Notes: generated from the letters alone by a model not told the origin. Positions 1 through 7,793 are shown, numbered from the stretch's first letter. The stretch: 10,782 nucleotides of DNA from Eudoraea sp. (GCA_013042125.1 JABDQS010000344.1:1-10782), one strand, 5' to 3'. Program-made: numbers and translations.

Positions 1-23
1 AAATTTAATGCTATTATAACATT

Positions 24-43
24 ACCCCCTATTTATTGGGGGT
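24..43 (+). terminator. Hairpin with T-rich tail, candidate terminator
   Basis: A perfect 6-bp stem (ACCCCC at 24-29 with GGGGGT at 38-43) closes an 8-base loop and is followed by GTATTTTTAT on the plus strand. That polarity suits a plus-strand gene lying left of the window. Read from the minus strand, as the end of leuS transcripts, the hairpin exists but is not followed by a U-run, so it would be a poorer terminator for leuS. The C-arm can also pair with TAGGGGGT at 89-96. Confidence 0.45.
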
Positions 44-96
44 GTATTTTTATAAATCTATTATTTATTCTATTTGTGAAGAAATAATTAGGGGGT
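24..96. repeat. 14-bp imperfect inverted repeat flanking an AT-rich spacer
   Basis: Arms at 24-37 (ACCCCCTATTTATT) and 83-96 (AATAATTAGGGGGT) are reverse complements at 13 of 14 positions, with the first 8 bp perfect. The inner 45 bases are very AT-rich. The left arm is shared with the local 24-43 hairpin, so the two structures exclude each other. The ends do not show a matching target-site duplication, so a transposon remnant is not supported. Confidence 0.5.
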
Positions 97-113
97 CTGT
101 CTAGAAAATGATA

Positions 114-2948
114 TTACCCAACAATATTTACGATCTTTCCCGGAACTACAATTATCTTCTTAGGTATCTTACCGCCTAATTGTGCCTTTGTCTTCTCATG
201 ACTGAGTACTTGCGCTTCAATTTCTTCTTTGGAAAGTTCCAGGGACAAGGTGAGGGTAAATCGCATCTTTCCATTAAAGGAGATTGGATACTCTTTGTTG
301 TTCTCCACGAGGTATTTTTCCTCAAATGTTGGATACCTAGCAAAGCACACAGAGGTTGTATGACCAGCCTTTTCCCAAAGTTCTTCGGCCAGGTGGGGGG
401 CGTACGGAGCTATAAGTATTGCTAAAGGTTCCAAAATGCTTTTACTGTTACATTTTTGAGCAGATAATTCATTGACACAGATCATAAAGGTTGCGACGGA
501 AGTATTAAATGAGAAGTTCTCAATATCCTCAGTTACTTTCTTAATTGTTTTATGCAAGGTCTTTAAAGATTCCGCCTGGGGTTCGTCATCGGTTAGATGA
601 AAAAGTCCGTCTTTGCCTGAATGGTACAATCGCCACATCTTTTTAAGAAAGGAATACACCCCGGTGATGCCTGCAGTATTCCATGGCTTGGATTGTTCCA
701 GCGGACCAAGAAACATTTCGTATAATCGTAAAGCGTCTGCGCCGTATTCCTCACAAATTGCGTCGGGATTTACAACATTGTATTTGGACTTCGACATTTT
801 TTCTACTTCGCGCCCAACATAAAATGAACCATCCTCAAGAACAAAATCTGCCTCTTTGAATTCGGGACGCCAGGCTTTAAAGGCCTCTATATCCAACTCA
901 TCAGAGGAGTTTACCAGAGATACATCGGCATGGATAGGATCTACCCGTTTGTCTTTTGTCAATCCCTTTGAAAGCAACCTATTGGTTCCTTCTTCTCGAT
1001 ATACAAACGCACTGGTACCCAGGATCATCCCCTGGTTAATGAGTTTTCTGGCATATTCTTCTTTGATAACCCACCCCATGTCGAACATAAACTTCTGCCA
1101 GAATCTGGAATACAATAGGTGACCGGTGGCATGCTCAATTCCACCAATATACAGGTCAACATCTTGCCAATAGCCAATTGCCTCCTTGGAGAAAATAGCC
1201 TCGGTATTCCCGGGATCCATGTATCGGTTGAAGTATTGTGAACTCCCGGCCCAACCCGGCATGGTATTCAACTCTAAGGGGAAAACTTCTTTATGATCTA
1301 TTCGGTCATTGGAAACCACTTCTTTCGTCTTACTGCACCAGGCCCAATGAATGGCGTTCCCTAAGGGTGGATCACCTGTTTCGGTAGGCAAGTATTTTTC
1401 TACCTCAGGTAAAGTTAAAGGCAGCTTGTCTTCAGGGATCATCATGGGTACATCTTCAACATAATATACCGGAAATGGTTCTCCCCAATATCGCTGCCTG
1501 CTAAACACGGCATCTCGCAGTCTGTAGTTTACTTTTCCTTTTCCCAGCCCCTTCTTTTCCAACTCTTCAATAACTCTTTTGGAAGCTTCTTTGTAGGGAA
1601 GCCCGTTTAAAAAATCGGAATTGGCTATAATTGTTTGATCCTTATCTGCAAATGCTTCTTCAGAAATATCTATGCCCTCAAAGATATTGGGGATGGGGAT
1701 ATTGAAGTGTTTAGCAAAATCATAATCGCGTTGATCCCCACATGGAACTGACATTACCGCCCCGGTGCCATATCCGGCCAGGACATAGTCTCCGATCCAA
1801 ATTGGAATTTTCTCCTGAGTAAAAGGATGAAGAGCATAAGCACCCGTAAATACACCACTTACGGTTTTAACATCAGCCATACGCTCGCGTTCAGAGCGTT
1901 TGGAGGTCTCGAGAACATAGTGGTTCACAGATTCTTCCTGCTCTTTAGTTGTGATCTTGCCTACCAGTTCATGCTCCGGTGCCAGGGTCATGAAACTCAC
2001 CCCAAAAAGGGTGTCGGGTCTGGTTGTGAATACCTCTATTGGATAGGAGGTTTTGTTCTTTGAAGTAGGCGCGGTATAAAAAGTAAGGGATGCCCCAACA
2101 GAGCGGCCAATCCAATTAGTTTGAGCATCTTTTAAAGGCTGCGGCCAGTCAATCGTACTCAACCCATCTAGTAATCGTTGTGCATAGGCCGTGATCCGCA
2201 TACTCCATTGAGTCATTTTCTTTCGCACTACAGGATGACCACCGCGCTCCGATACTCCATTGATGATCTCATCATTTGCCAATACGGTCCCAAGGGCAGG
2301 ACACCAATTTACCTCTGTATCTGCCAGATAGGTAAGTCGGTATTTTAAGAGTAATTTTTGTTGTTCTCTATGGCCTAACGCATTCCATTCTTTAGCAGAT
2401 AGTATTGGCGTGTCCTCGTCACAAACCGCATTGATCCCTGCATTTCCGTCAGATTTAAGTTTTTTTTCTAAGTCTGATATTGATTCTGCTCTGTTGGTAT
2501 CCTTATTATACCAGGAGTTAAATAATTGTATGAAAACCCATTGGGTCCATTTGTAATAAGTCGGGTCTGAAGTGCGCACTTCTCGACTCCAGTCGAATGA
2601 AAATCCCAATTTATCTAATTGCTCCCTGTACCTTTTGATATTAGTTTCAGTCGTAAGGGCCGGATGCTGTCCTGTTTGAATTGCGTACTGTTCAGCGGGC
2701 AATCCAAACGAATCATATCCCATGGGATGAAGCACATTAAAGCCCTTGTGCCTTTTATAGCGCGCGTAAATATCACTGGCAATATAACCAAGCGGGTGGC
2801 CTACATGCAATCCCGCCCCTGACGGATAAGGAAACATATCCAGGACATAGAATTTCTCCTTTTCCGAACGGTTGGATGCCTTAAAAGTCTGGTTTTTGGC
2901 CCAGTACTGTTGCCATTTATCTTCGATTCTCCTAAAATCGTAGTTCAT
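114..2948 (-). CDS. leuS: Leucine--tRNA ligase (LeuRS), class I
   Basis: This cytoplasmic enzyme charges tRNA-Leu with leucine using ATP and hydrolyses mischarged products. Numbered from the chosen start, the 944-residue protein has the class I HIGH signature as HVGH at 48-51 after FPYPSG. The CP1 editing domain lies at about 285-465, with TTRPDT at 308-313 and GTGAVMSVPCGDQRD ending at 408, keeping both editing aspartates (405 and 408). KMSKS is at 717-721, followed by an anticodon-binding helical domain and a C-terminal domain. It is longer than the E. coli enzyme because of insertions around 145-200 and 670-715, which I associate with Bacteroidetes LeuRS. An in-frame ATG five codons upstream (2963) is possible. 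I prefer 2948 because family members start close to the NYDF..IE.KWQ motif and because a likely -7 box at 2976-2983 would leave almost no leader before 2963. It is transcribed alone, divergent from the next gene. Confidence 0.98.
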   Translation of the reverse strand: MNYDFRRIEDKWQQYWAKNQTFKASNRSEKEKFYVLDMFPYPSGAGLHVGHPLGYIASDIYARYKRHKGFNVLHPMGYDSFGLPAEQYAIQTGQHPALTTETNIKRYREQLDKLGFSFDWSREVRTSDPTYYKWTQWVFIQLFNSWYNKDTNRAESISDLEKKLKSDGNAGINAVCDEDTPILSAKEWNALGHREQQKLLLKYRLTYLADTEVNWCPALGTVLANDEIINGVSERGGHPVVRKKMTQWSMRITAYAQRLLDGLSTIDWPQPLKDAQTNWIGRSVGASLTFYTAPTSKNKTSYPIEVFTTRPDTLFGVSFMTLAPEHELVGKITTKEQEESVNHYVLETSKRSERERMADVKTVSGVFTGAYALHPFTQEKIPIWIGDYVLAGYGTGAVMSVPCGDQRDYDFAKHFNIPIPNIFEGIDISEEAFADKDQTIIANSDFLNGLPYKEASKRVIEELEKKGLGKGKVNYRLRDAVFSRQRYWGEPFPVYYVEDVPMMIPEDKLPLTLPEVEKYLPTETGDPPLGNAIHWAWCSKTKEVVSNDRIDHKEVFPLELNTMPGWAGSSQYFNRYMDPGNTEAIFSKEAIGYWQDVDLYIGGIEHATGHLLYSRFWQKFMFDMGWVIKEEYARKLINQGMILGTSAFVYREEGTNRLLSKGLTKDKRVDPIHADVSLVNSSDELDIEAFKAWRPEFKEADFVLEDGSFYVGREVEKMSKSKYNVVNPDAICEEYGADALRLYEMFLGPLEQSKPWNTAGITGVYSFLKKMWRLYHSGKDGLFHLTDDEPQAESLKTLHKTIKKVTEDIENFSFNTSVATFMICVNELSAQKCNSKSILEPLAILIAPYAPHLAEELWEKAGHTTSVCFARYPTFEEKYLVENNKEYPISFNGKMRFTLTLSLELSKEEIEAQVLSHEKTKAQLGGKIPKKIIVVPGKIVNIVG

Positions 2949-2975
2949 CTTTATGTCTTTCACATTCTATAGCGG

Positions 2976-2983
2976 CAAAAATA
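2976..2983 (-). promoter_or_regulatory. Putative -7 box (TATTTTTG) of leuS
   Basis: On the minus strand the sequence reads TATTTTTG, a full match to the Bacteroidetes TAnnTTTG -7 consensus. Transcription would begin near 2970, giving a leader of about 20 nt before the ATG at 2948. A TTG for the -33 element is present only at 3009-3011, 25 bases away, which is longer than the usual spacing. The -33 assignment is therefore doubtful. Confidence 0.4.
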
Positions 2984-3045
2984 GGCGTAATCCCTGAAAC
3001 GGGAAAGCCAATACTTCGAACAAAAGTGCGTTTAAATGGGAGGCG

Positions 3046-3060
3046 GTGCTAAAATAGCAC
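3046..3060. repeat. Perfect 6-bp palindrome with 3-base loop (GTGCTA-AAA-TAGCAC)
   Basis: GTGCTA at 3046-3051 and TAGCAC at 3055-3060 are exact reverse complements around AAA. It lies just before the first in-frame ATG (3065) and about 38 bp before the preferred start (3098) of the secreted-protein gene. It could be a regulator-binding site or a small leader hairpin. Nothing in the window identifies a cognate regulator. Confidence 0.45.
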
Positions 3061-3097
3061 TACAATGAATCCTAAAATTATATATTTAGCCTACGAA

Positions 3098-4978
3098 ATG
3101 AGGATTTATAAAGCTATTGTTGTAATTATCGCATGTAGTTGTACCCAATCACTTTTTGCCCAATTGGGTTTTTGTGCCGGTAATTCCGGGAGCCCAATAT
3201 TTACAGAAGACTTTGGAACCGGAATATCAAATGGTCCTGCATTACCTGCGGGGACCACTACCTATACCTATGTAAATGGCGCCCCGAATGACGGGAGTTA
3301 TACAATTGCGAGCAATACAGCCGGCTATTTTGACTGGTTCAATATACAGGATCATACCCCTGACGATGTTAGTGGCAAAGCATTTATAGTAAATGCGAGT
3401 TTTACCCCCGGGGAGTTTTATAGAAGGACCATTACCGGCCTGTGTGAGAACACCTCCTATGAATTCTCTTCCTGGCTTCTGAACTTACATCCCAGATCTG
3501 GTGTTGGATGCCCTGGAAATGGCATTCCTATTAATGTGAAATTCCAAATTTTAGATAGTACCGGTATGAATGTCCTGGCAGAAGGGGACACAGGAGATAT
3601 AGAGGACAAGACATCTCCCGAATGGGGGCAATATGCCTTATTATTTACAACGGTACCGGGACAAACATCTGTAATATTAAAAATGATCAATAATGGTAGC
3701 GGGGGGTGTGGGAATGACCTTGCCATAGATGATATTGTCTTTAGATCCTGTGGAGATCTGATAACCCTATCTGATACTGCAAATGAATCTTCCATTTATG
3801 CCTGTGAAGATGATGGTCCGGTAGGCCCTGTTACCATTAATGCGATACCAGATTTCAGCATATTTGCCAACCATTTCTATCAATGGCAGGAAAGTTCAGA
3901 TGCAGAAAATTGGATCGATATTCCCGGAGAAACAACAGACGCCTACACTACACCGCTTGTTAACACTGATAGCTATTATCGGGTAAAGGTTTCAGAAGAC
4001 CTTGTGAACATCTCCAATGACCAGTGTAATGTTATTTCTGAGGTCTTTGAGATCATTCTGGTGCCCACACCCAATGCGCCCAATAATATCGGGGATATAC
4101 GTATTTGCGAAAATATAGAAAATGGGATCCTAACGGTTAGAGTGCCTCCCGGAATACTTGTTAATTGGTATGATGCCCCCACAGGAGGCTCATTACTGGA
4201 GCCTAATAGTTCATCGTATACTACAGACATCGCCGGCACATATTACGCTGAAGCTGTCCCTGCAATTGCGAATTGTCCCTCGGACACAAGAACTCCGGTT
4301 ACCCTGGAATTTTATCCCTTACCGGTAGTAACCGATGAGGAATTATTCTTTTGTGAAAATACCGACATTACCTTGGAATCCAAGGTTACCGGTGTAACCT
4401 ATGAATGGAGTACAGGAGAAACTACAGAAAACATCATTGTTTCTCAACCAGGCACTTATTCGGTGGAGGTTACAGATCCCCGGGGATGTTCAAATATCAA
4501 AACCATTATTCTGAACCAGATAGATCTGCCTGATATCGGTGAGATTTTATCTGATGATCTTGATATTTCGATCTCAACACTGAATGAAGGAGATTTTGAG
4601 TATTCATTAGATGCTATTAATTTTCAGGACGAACCAATATTCTCAGATATTCCCGGTGGCATTTATACTATATCTGTAAGAAATAAAATTAGTTGTGGGA
4701 TTGTTTCCCGGGAATACTTTCATTTGGTGGTCCCTAAATTTTTCACTCCCAATGGGGATACTATAAATGATGTTTTCCAAATTGATGGCATTGATTCCAC
4801 TTCGGATTACGAGATCAATCTGTATGATCGGTATGGAAAACTACTAAAAAGTGCCTATAATTCGCCTTTAAGATGGGATGGCAGGTTTAACAATCGGGGG
4901 CTGCCTTCAGGTGATTATTGGTATTCAATCAGGATCGGGGACAAAGTAATCAAAGGACATGTTTCCTTAAAAAGATAG
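3098..4978 (+). CDS. Secreted multi-domain protein with T9SS type B sorting domain
   Basis: This is a predicted extracellular or cell-surface protein exported by Sec and then by the type IX secretion system. From the start at 3098 (626 aa), residues 1-21 form a classical signal peptide (MRIYK, a hydrophobic core, cleavage near LFA-Q). About 30-220 is a beta-rich domain opening with FTEDFGTG, containing paired cysteines and ending in LAIDDIVFRSCG, resembling adhesive/lectin-like modules of flavobacterial surface proteins. Ig-like repeats follow at about 234-321, 327-407 (NWYDAPTGGSLL) and 417-473 (YEWSTGETTENI). The last 80 residues are the type B gliding-associated domain: FFTPNGDTINDVF, LYDRYGKLL, WDGRFNNRGLPSGDYWY, ending in LKR. 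An in-frame ATG at 3065 would add 11 residues in front of the signal peptide, so I prefer 3098. No enzymatic motif is visible. Ligand and role are unknown, with adhesion or gliding as inference. It is transcribed alone, and no clear terminator follows it. Confidence 0.9.
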   Translation: MRIYKAIVVIIACSCTQSLFAQLGFCAGNSGSPIFTEDFGTGISNGPALPAGTTTYTYVNGAPNDGSYTIASNTAGYFDWFNIQDHTPDDVSGKAFIVNASFTPGEFYRRTITGLCENTSYEFSSWLLNLHPRSGVGCPGNGIPINVKFQILDSTGMNVLAEGDTGDIEDKTSPEWGQYALLFTTVPGQTSVILKMINNGSGGCGNDLAIDDIVFRSCGDLITLSDTANESSIYACEDDGPVGPVTINAIPDFSIFANHFYQWQESSDAENWIDIPGETTDAYTTPLVNTDSYYRVKVSEDLVNISNDQCNVISEVFEIILVPTPNAPNNIGDIRICENIENGILTVRVPPGILVNWYDAPTGGSLLEPNSSSYTTDIAGTYYAEAVPAIANCPSDTRTPVTLEFYPLPVVTDEELFFCENTDITLESKVTGVTYEWSTGETTENIIVSQPGTYSVEVTDPRGCSNIKTIILNQIDLPDIGEILSDDLDISISTLNEGDFEYSLDAINFQDEPIFSDIPGGIYTISVRNKISCGIVSREYFHLVVPKFFTPNGDTINDVFQIDGIDSTSDYEINLYDRYGKLLKSAYNSPLRWDGRFNNRGLPSGDYWYSIRIGDKVIKGHVSLKR

Positions 4979-5051
4979 TGCTGAGTTCTGCGCTCCGGAA
5001 ACAACTTGAAATAATAATAATCTCCTCAACATAAGGTTCATCATACTTTAG

Positions 5052-5059
5052 TATTTTTG
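5052..5059 (+). promoter_or_regulatory. Putative -7 box (TATTTTTG) of the ftsX cluster
   Basis: TATTTTTG exactly matches the Bacteroidetes TAnnTTTG -7 consensus. Transcription would start near 5066, about 12 nt before the ATG at 5078. The box contains the TTG that could be mistaken for a start codon at 5057. No TTG lies 17-23 bases upstream, so the -33 element is missing or degenerate. Confidence 0.45.
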
Positions 5060-5077
5060 CCTCATTATACGCCCAAT

Positions 5078-5956
5078 ATGAGTACATCTTTTGAACGCTA
5101 TCAAAAAAGGAAATTGATTTCTTCTTATTTCTCCGTGGTACTAAGTATTGGGCTTGTACTTTTTCTTCTTGGAGTATTGGGACTATTAGTACTTAATACC
5201 AAAAAACTGGCAGATCATTTTAAGGAACAAATAACACTATCGGTCTTTCTAAAAGATAATGCCAAACAAGTAGAGATAGATCAACTCCAAAAAAGTCTGG
5301 TATTAGCACCCTATACAAAGACAGCCACCTATGTTTCTAAAGAGGAAGCGGCGGAAGAGCACAGTGATGAAATAGGAGAGAATTTTATTGACTTTTTAGG
5401 ATATAACCCCCTTAAGAATTCAATAGACGTTCAGTTAAAAGCCGAATTTGTAACTACAGATCAGATCGCTACTATAGCTGAGGAAATCTCTTCCAAAGGC
5501 TATGTAGAGGAAGTGAGTTATGATAAGCCTTTGATTGCATTACTGACAGATAATGTTAAAAAGATCTCTTTTTGGATCCTCATAGTATGTGCCATTTTTA
5601 CATTTATCGCAGTGCTTTTGATAAACAGTTCTATTCGTCTCTCCATTTACTCAAAACGTTTTATTATTAAAACAATGCAAATGGTAGGGGCCACCAAGAC
5701 TTTTATCAGAAGGCCTTTTATCTGGACCAATATCAAATTGGGTATGTTGGGGGCCCTGTTAGCATTACTGGTTCTGGGCGGACTTTTGTACTACATGGAT
5801 CTCAATTTTCCAGAACTCAACCTTTTTGCCGATCTATGGTTCCTTGGGGGGCTGTTCTTAGGCGTTTTTATTCTTGGCGTATTGATCTCTCTTTTGAGCA
5901 CCTTTTTTGCGACCCAACGATTCTTAAATCTAAGAACAGACGATTTATATTATTAA
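5078..5956 (+). CDS. ftsX: Cell division protein FtsX
   Basis: FtsX is the membrane subunit of the FtsEX ABC-type complex at the divisome, where ATP hydrolysis by FtsE drives its periplasmic domain to activate peptidoglycan hydrolases. From the ATG at 5078 it has 292 residues, normal for the family. A short basic N-terminus is followed by TM1 at about 18-40, a periplasmic domain at 41-161, then TM2 at 163-185, TM3 at 220-240 and TM4 at 254-277. The cytoplasmic loop RFIIKTMQMVGATKTFIRRP after TM2 is a recognisable FtsX signature. A TTG seven codons upstream (5057) is in frame but falls inside a strong -7 promoter box, so it is rejected as start. It is the first gene of a compact cluster, with the next gene 10 nt downstream. 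ftsE is not in this window and is presumably elsewhere. Confidence 0.95.
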   Translation: MSTSFERYQKRKLISSYFSVVLSIGLVLFLLGVLGLLVLNTKKLADHFKEQITLSVFLKDNAKQVEIDQLQKSLVLAPYTKTATYVSKEEAAEEHSDEIGENFIDFLGYNPLKNSIDVQLKAEFVTTDQIATIAEEISSKGYVEEVSYDKPLIALLTDNVKKISFWILIVCAIFTFIAVLLINSSIRLSIYSKRFIIKTMQMVGATKTFIRRPFIWTNIKLGMLGALLALLVLGGLLYYMDLNFPELNLFADLWFLGGLFLGVFILGVLISLLSTFFATQRFLNLRTDDLYY

Positions 5957-5966
5957 CTTTACAGCC

Positions 5967-6230
5967 ATGGGGAAGAAGCAAAAGAAAAAGCAGGAAAGCA
6001 ATAGAAAGGAGTTTATTTTTCAAAAAAAGAACTATCTGTTCATGTTCATTGGTATTGCCTGCATGGCTTTAGGGTTTATTTTGATGAGTGGAGGGGGAAG
6101 TGATGATCCCACCGTTTTTAATCCGGACATCTACAGTTTTAGAAGGATCCGTCTGGCGCCTACCCTGGTGTTGATCGGTTTAGGACTGGAAGTATATGCA
6201 ATCCTGTTAAACCCTCATAAGAAAAAATAA
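5967..6230 (+). CDS. DUF3098 family small membrane protein
   Basis: This is an uncharacterised inner-membrane protein of 87 residues. It has a very basic N-terminus (KKQKKK) and a first transmembrane helix at about 22-41 (YLFMFIGIACMALGFILM). A loop with GGGSDDPTVFNPDIYSFRRI follows, then a second helix at about 62-81 and a basic tail NPHKKK. The positive-inside rule places both termini in the cytoplasm and the FNPDIYSF loop outside. I recognise it as the DUF3098 family of Bacteroidetes, recalled as commonly sitting between ftsX and uppP. It starts 10 nt after ftsX, and its stop codon directly abuts the uppP start, so co-transcription and probably translational coupling are likely. A role in division or wall synthesis is inference from neighbours only. 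Confidence 0.88.
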   Translation: MGKKQKKKQESNRKEFIFQKKNYLFMFIGIACMALGFILMSGGGSDDPTVFNPDIYSFRRIRLAPTLVLIGLGLEVYAILLNPHKKK

Positions 6231-7025
6231 TTGGAAATCATTGACGCCATCATTCTTGGCATTGTTCAGGGTTTAACGGAATTTCTTCCTGTTTCATCAA
6301 GCGGACATTTAGAACTTGGAAAGGCCATTTTAGGAGACGCCTCAATTCCGGAAGACAGCCTCCTGTTTACCGTGGTTCTCCACTTTGCCACAGCACTGAG
6401 CACAATAGTGGTCTTCCGGGCTGATGTATTTAAGATCTTAAAAGGATTGTTCAGTTTTAAATGGAATGAAGAGACCCAATTTTCGCTTAAGATCATTCTT
6501 TCAATGTTCCCTGCGGCTTTTGTGGGCTTATTTTTTGAAGAAAGACTTGAAGGGCTTTTTGGTGATAATGTTCTGCTCGTGGGTTACATGCTTATGATAA
6601 CGGCACTGCTATTATATCTGGCAGACAGAGCTAAAGAAACAGAGAAAAAAGTAACTTATTTGAATGCTTTTATTATTGGGGTTTCACAGACCATTGCAAT
6701 TTTACCCGGGATCTCCCGCAGTGGCGCTACCATTTCAACATCAGTGCTGCTTGGGATACATAAATCTAAGGCAGCACGCTTTTCATTCCTGATGGTTGTA
6801 CCACTAATTATTGGTAAAATGGCAAAGGATCTTTTTGGGGGACAAATAGATTTTCAAAGCGCTCAAATTACGAGTTTAGGAGCCGGATTTATCGCAGCTT
6901 TTATTGCCGGCCTCTTTGCCTGCACCTGGATGATCCAATTGGTTAAACAAAGCAAATTGCAGTATTTTGCTATCTATTGTTTCCTGGTTGGCCTTATAGC
7001 TATCGGTTTTGGCCTTTGGAATTAA
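6231..7025 (+). CDS. uppP: Undecaprenyl-diphosphate phosphatase (BacA/UppP)
   Basis: This integral membrane enzyme dephosphorylates undecaprenyl diphosphate to the monophosphate, regenerating the lipid carrier for peptidoglycan and other glycans. Loss or gain affects bacitracin sensitivity in well-studied relatives. The 264-residue protein has the family's two signature regions. One is QGLTEFLPVSSSGH at 13-26, the (E/Q)xxxE motif with E17, the conserved serines and H26. The other is PGISRSGAT at 159-167, with R163. Hydrophobic segments between and after these fit the polytopic fold. The start is a TTG immediately after the TAA of the DUF3098 gene. The protein begins EIIDAIILGIVQGLTE, aligning with the usual family N-terminus, and no in-frame ATG offers a better start. 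truB follows 10 nt downstream. Confidence 0.96.
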   Translation: MEIIDAIILGIVQGLTEFLPVSSSGHLELGKAILGDASIPEDSLLFTVVLHFATALSTIVVFRADVFKILKGLFSFKWNEETQFSLKIILSMFPAAFVGLFFEERLEGLFGDNVLLVGYMLMITALLLYLADRAKETEKKVTYLNAFIIGVSQTIAILPGISRSGATISTSVLLGIHKSKAARFSFLMVVPLIIGKMAKDLFGGQIDFQSAQITSLGAGFIAAFIAGLFACTWMIQLVKQSKLQYFAIYCFLVGLIAIGFGLWN

Positions 7026-7035
7026 TACTTTATAG

Positions 7036-7749
7036 ATGCAAGTACCTGTTGAATCCATATCCAAAGATGAGTTCCTGGAAGGTCAAATATTGCTACTTGA
7101 CAAACCTCTGGGCTGGACCTCTTTTCAAGCTGTAAATTCGGTAAAATGGACGATCAGGAGAAAGTTTCAACTTAAAAAATTTAAAATTGGACATGCGGGT
7201 ACCCTTGATCCGTTGGCCACAGGTTTATTGGTTGTGTGTACAGGGAAATTCACAAAGAAGATCCCGGAATTACAAGGACAACTGAAAGAATACACCGGCA
7301 CAATAACACTCGGCGCAATTACACCTTCCTATGATCTGGAAACAGAGGTTGAAGAGATATCGAATACTGAAGACCTCACACGGCAGAAAATTATCGATGC
7401 AACTTTAATGTTCACAGGAAAAATTGAACAGAAACCTCCGCTTTTTTCCGCACTTAAAAAAGATGGTAAAAGGTTGTATGAATACGCCCGGAAAGGCACT
7501 GTGGTAGAAGTTCCCGCGCGTACCGTGGAAATTTTAGTGTTTGAGATCACGGATATTAAATTGCCAGATGTACACTTTCGGGTTGTTTGCAGTAAAGGCA
7601 CCTATATACGATCTCTTGCTCACGATTTTGGGAAGGCATTGGGTGTTGGCGGGCATCTTTCGGCCTTAAGAAGAACCAAAATAGGGGAATATTACGTAGA
7701 TAATGCAGTAGACCCTACTATTTTCAGAGAACTCTTACTACAAGAGTAA
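7036..7749 (+). CDS. truB: tRNA pseudouridine(55) synthase TruB
   Basis: This cytoplasmic enzyme converts uridine 55 in the T-loop of tRNAs to pseudouridine. The 237-residue protein contains the N-terminal LLLDKPLGWTSFQAV motif (19-33), the catalytic motif GHAGTLDPLATG at 52-63 with nucleophile D58, the PPLFSALKKDGKRLYEYAR substrate region (134-152) and CSKGTYIRSLAHDFG at 185-199. It ends soon after LSALRRTKIGEYYV, so it lacks the C-terminal PUA domain of the 314-residue E. coli enzyme, a compact form I associate with Bacteroidetes. The ATG start is 10 nt after uppP, making it the last gene of the tight ftsX cluster. The following gene is 44 nt away and may be read from the same transcript. 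Confidence 0.97.
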   Translation: MQVPVESISKDEFLEGQILLLDKPLGWTSFQAVNSVKWTIRRKFQLKKFKIGHAGTLDPLATGLLVVCTGKFTKKIPELQGQLKEYTGTITLGAITPSYDLETEVEEISNTEDLTRQKIIDATLMFTGKIEQKPPLFSALKKDGKRLYEYARKGTVVEVPARTVEILVFEITDIKLPDVHFRVVCSKGTYIRSLAHDFGKALGVGGHLSALRRTKIGEYYVDNAVDPTIFRELLLQE

Positions 7750-7793
7750 GCGGTACTTTTTTGTATTTTTAGGAGCCTGCTTAGAACTTTTTT

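Noticed and set aside
24..96. A possible MITE, since a 73-bp stretch is bounded by inverted repeats
   Set aside because: No target-site duplication flanks the ends, and I see no second copy in the window. A local RNA structure is the simpler reading.
180..2822. Several plus-strand ORFs of 67-88 codons inside leuS
   Set aside because: They lie antisense to a clearly conserved LeuRS coding frame and show no recognisable motif. They are shadow frames.
3457..4239. Two minus-strand ORFs inside the T9SS-exported protein gene
   Set aside because: They are antisense to a frame with a clear signal peptide and sorting domain, and have no motif of their own.
5836..6072. A 78-codon plus-strand ORF spanning the ftsX/DUF3098 junction
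   Set aside because: It is out of frame with both well-supported genes and overlaps each of them.
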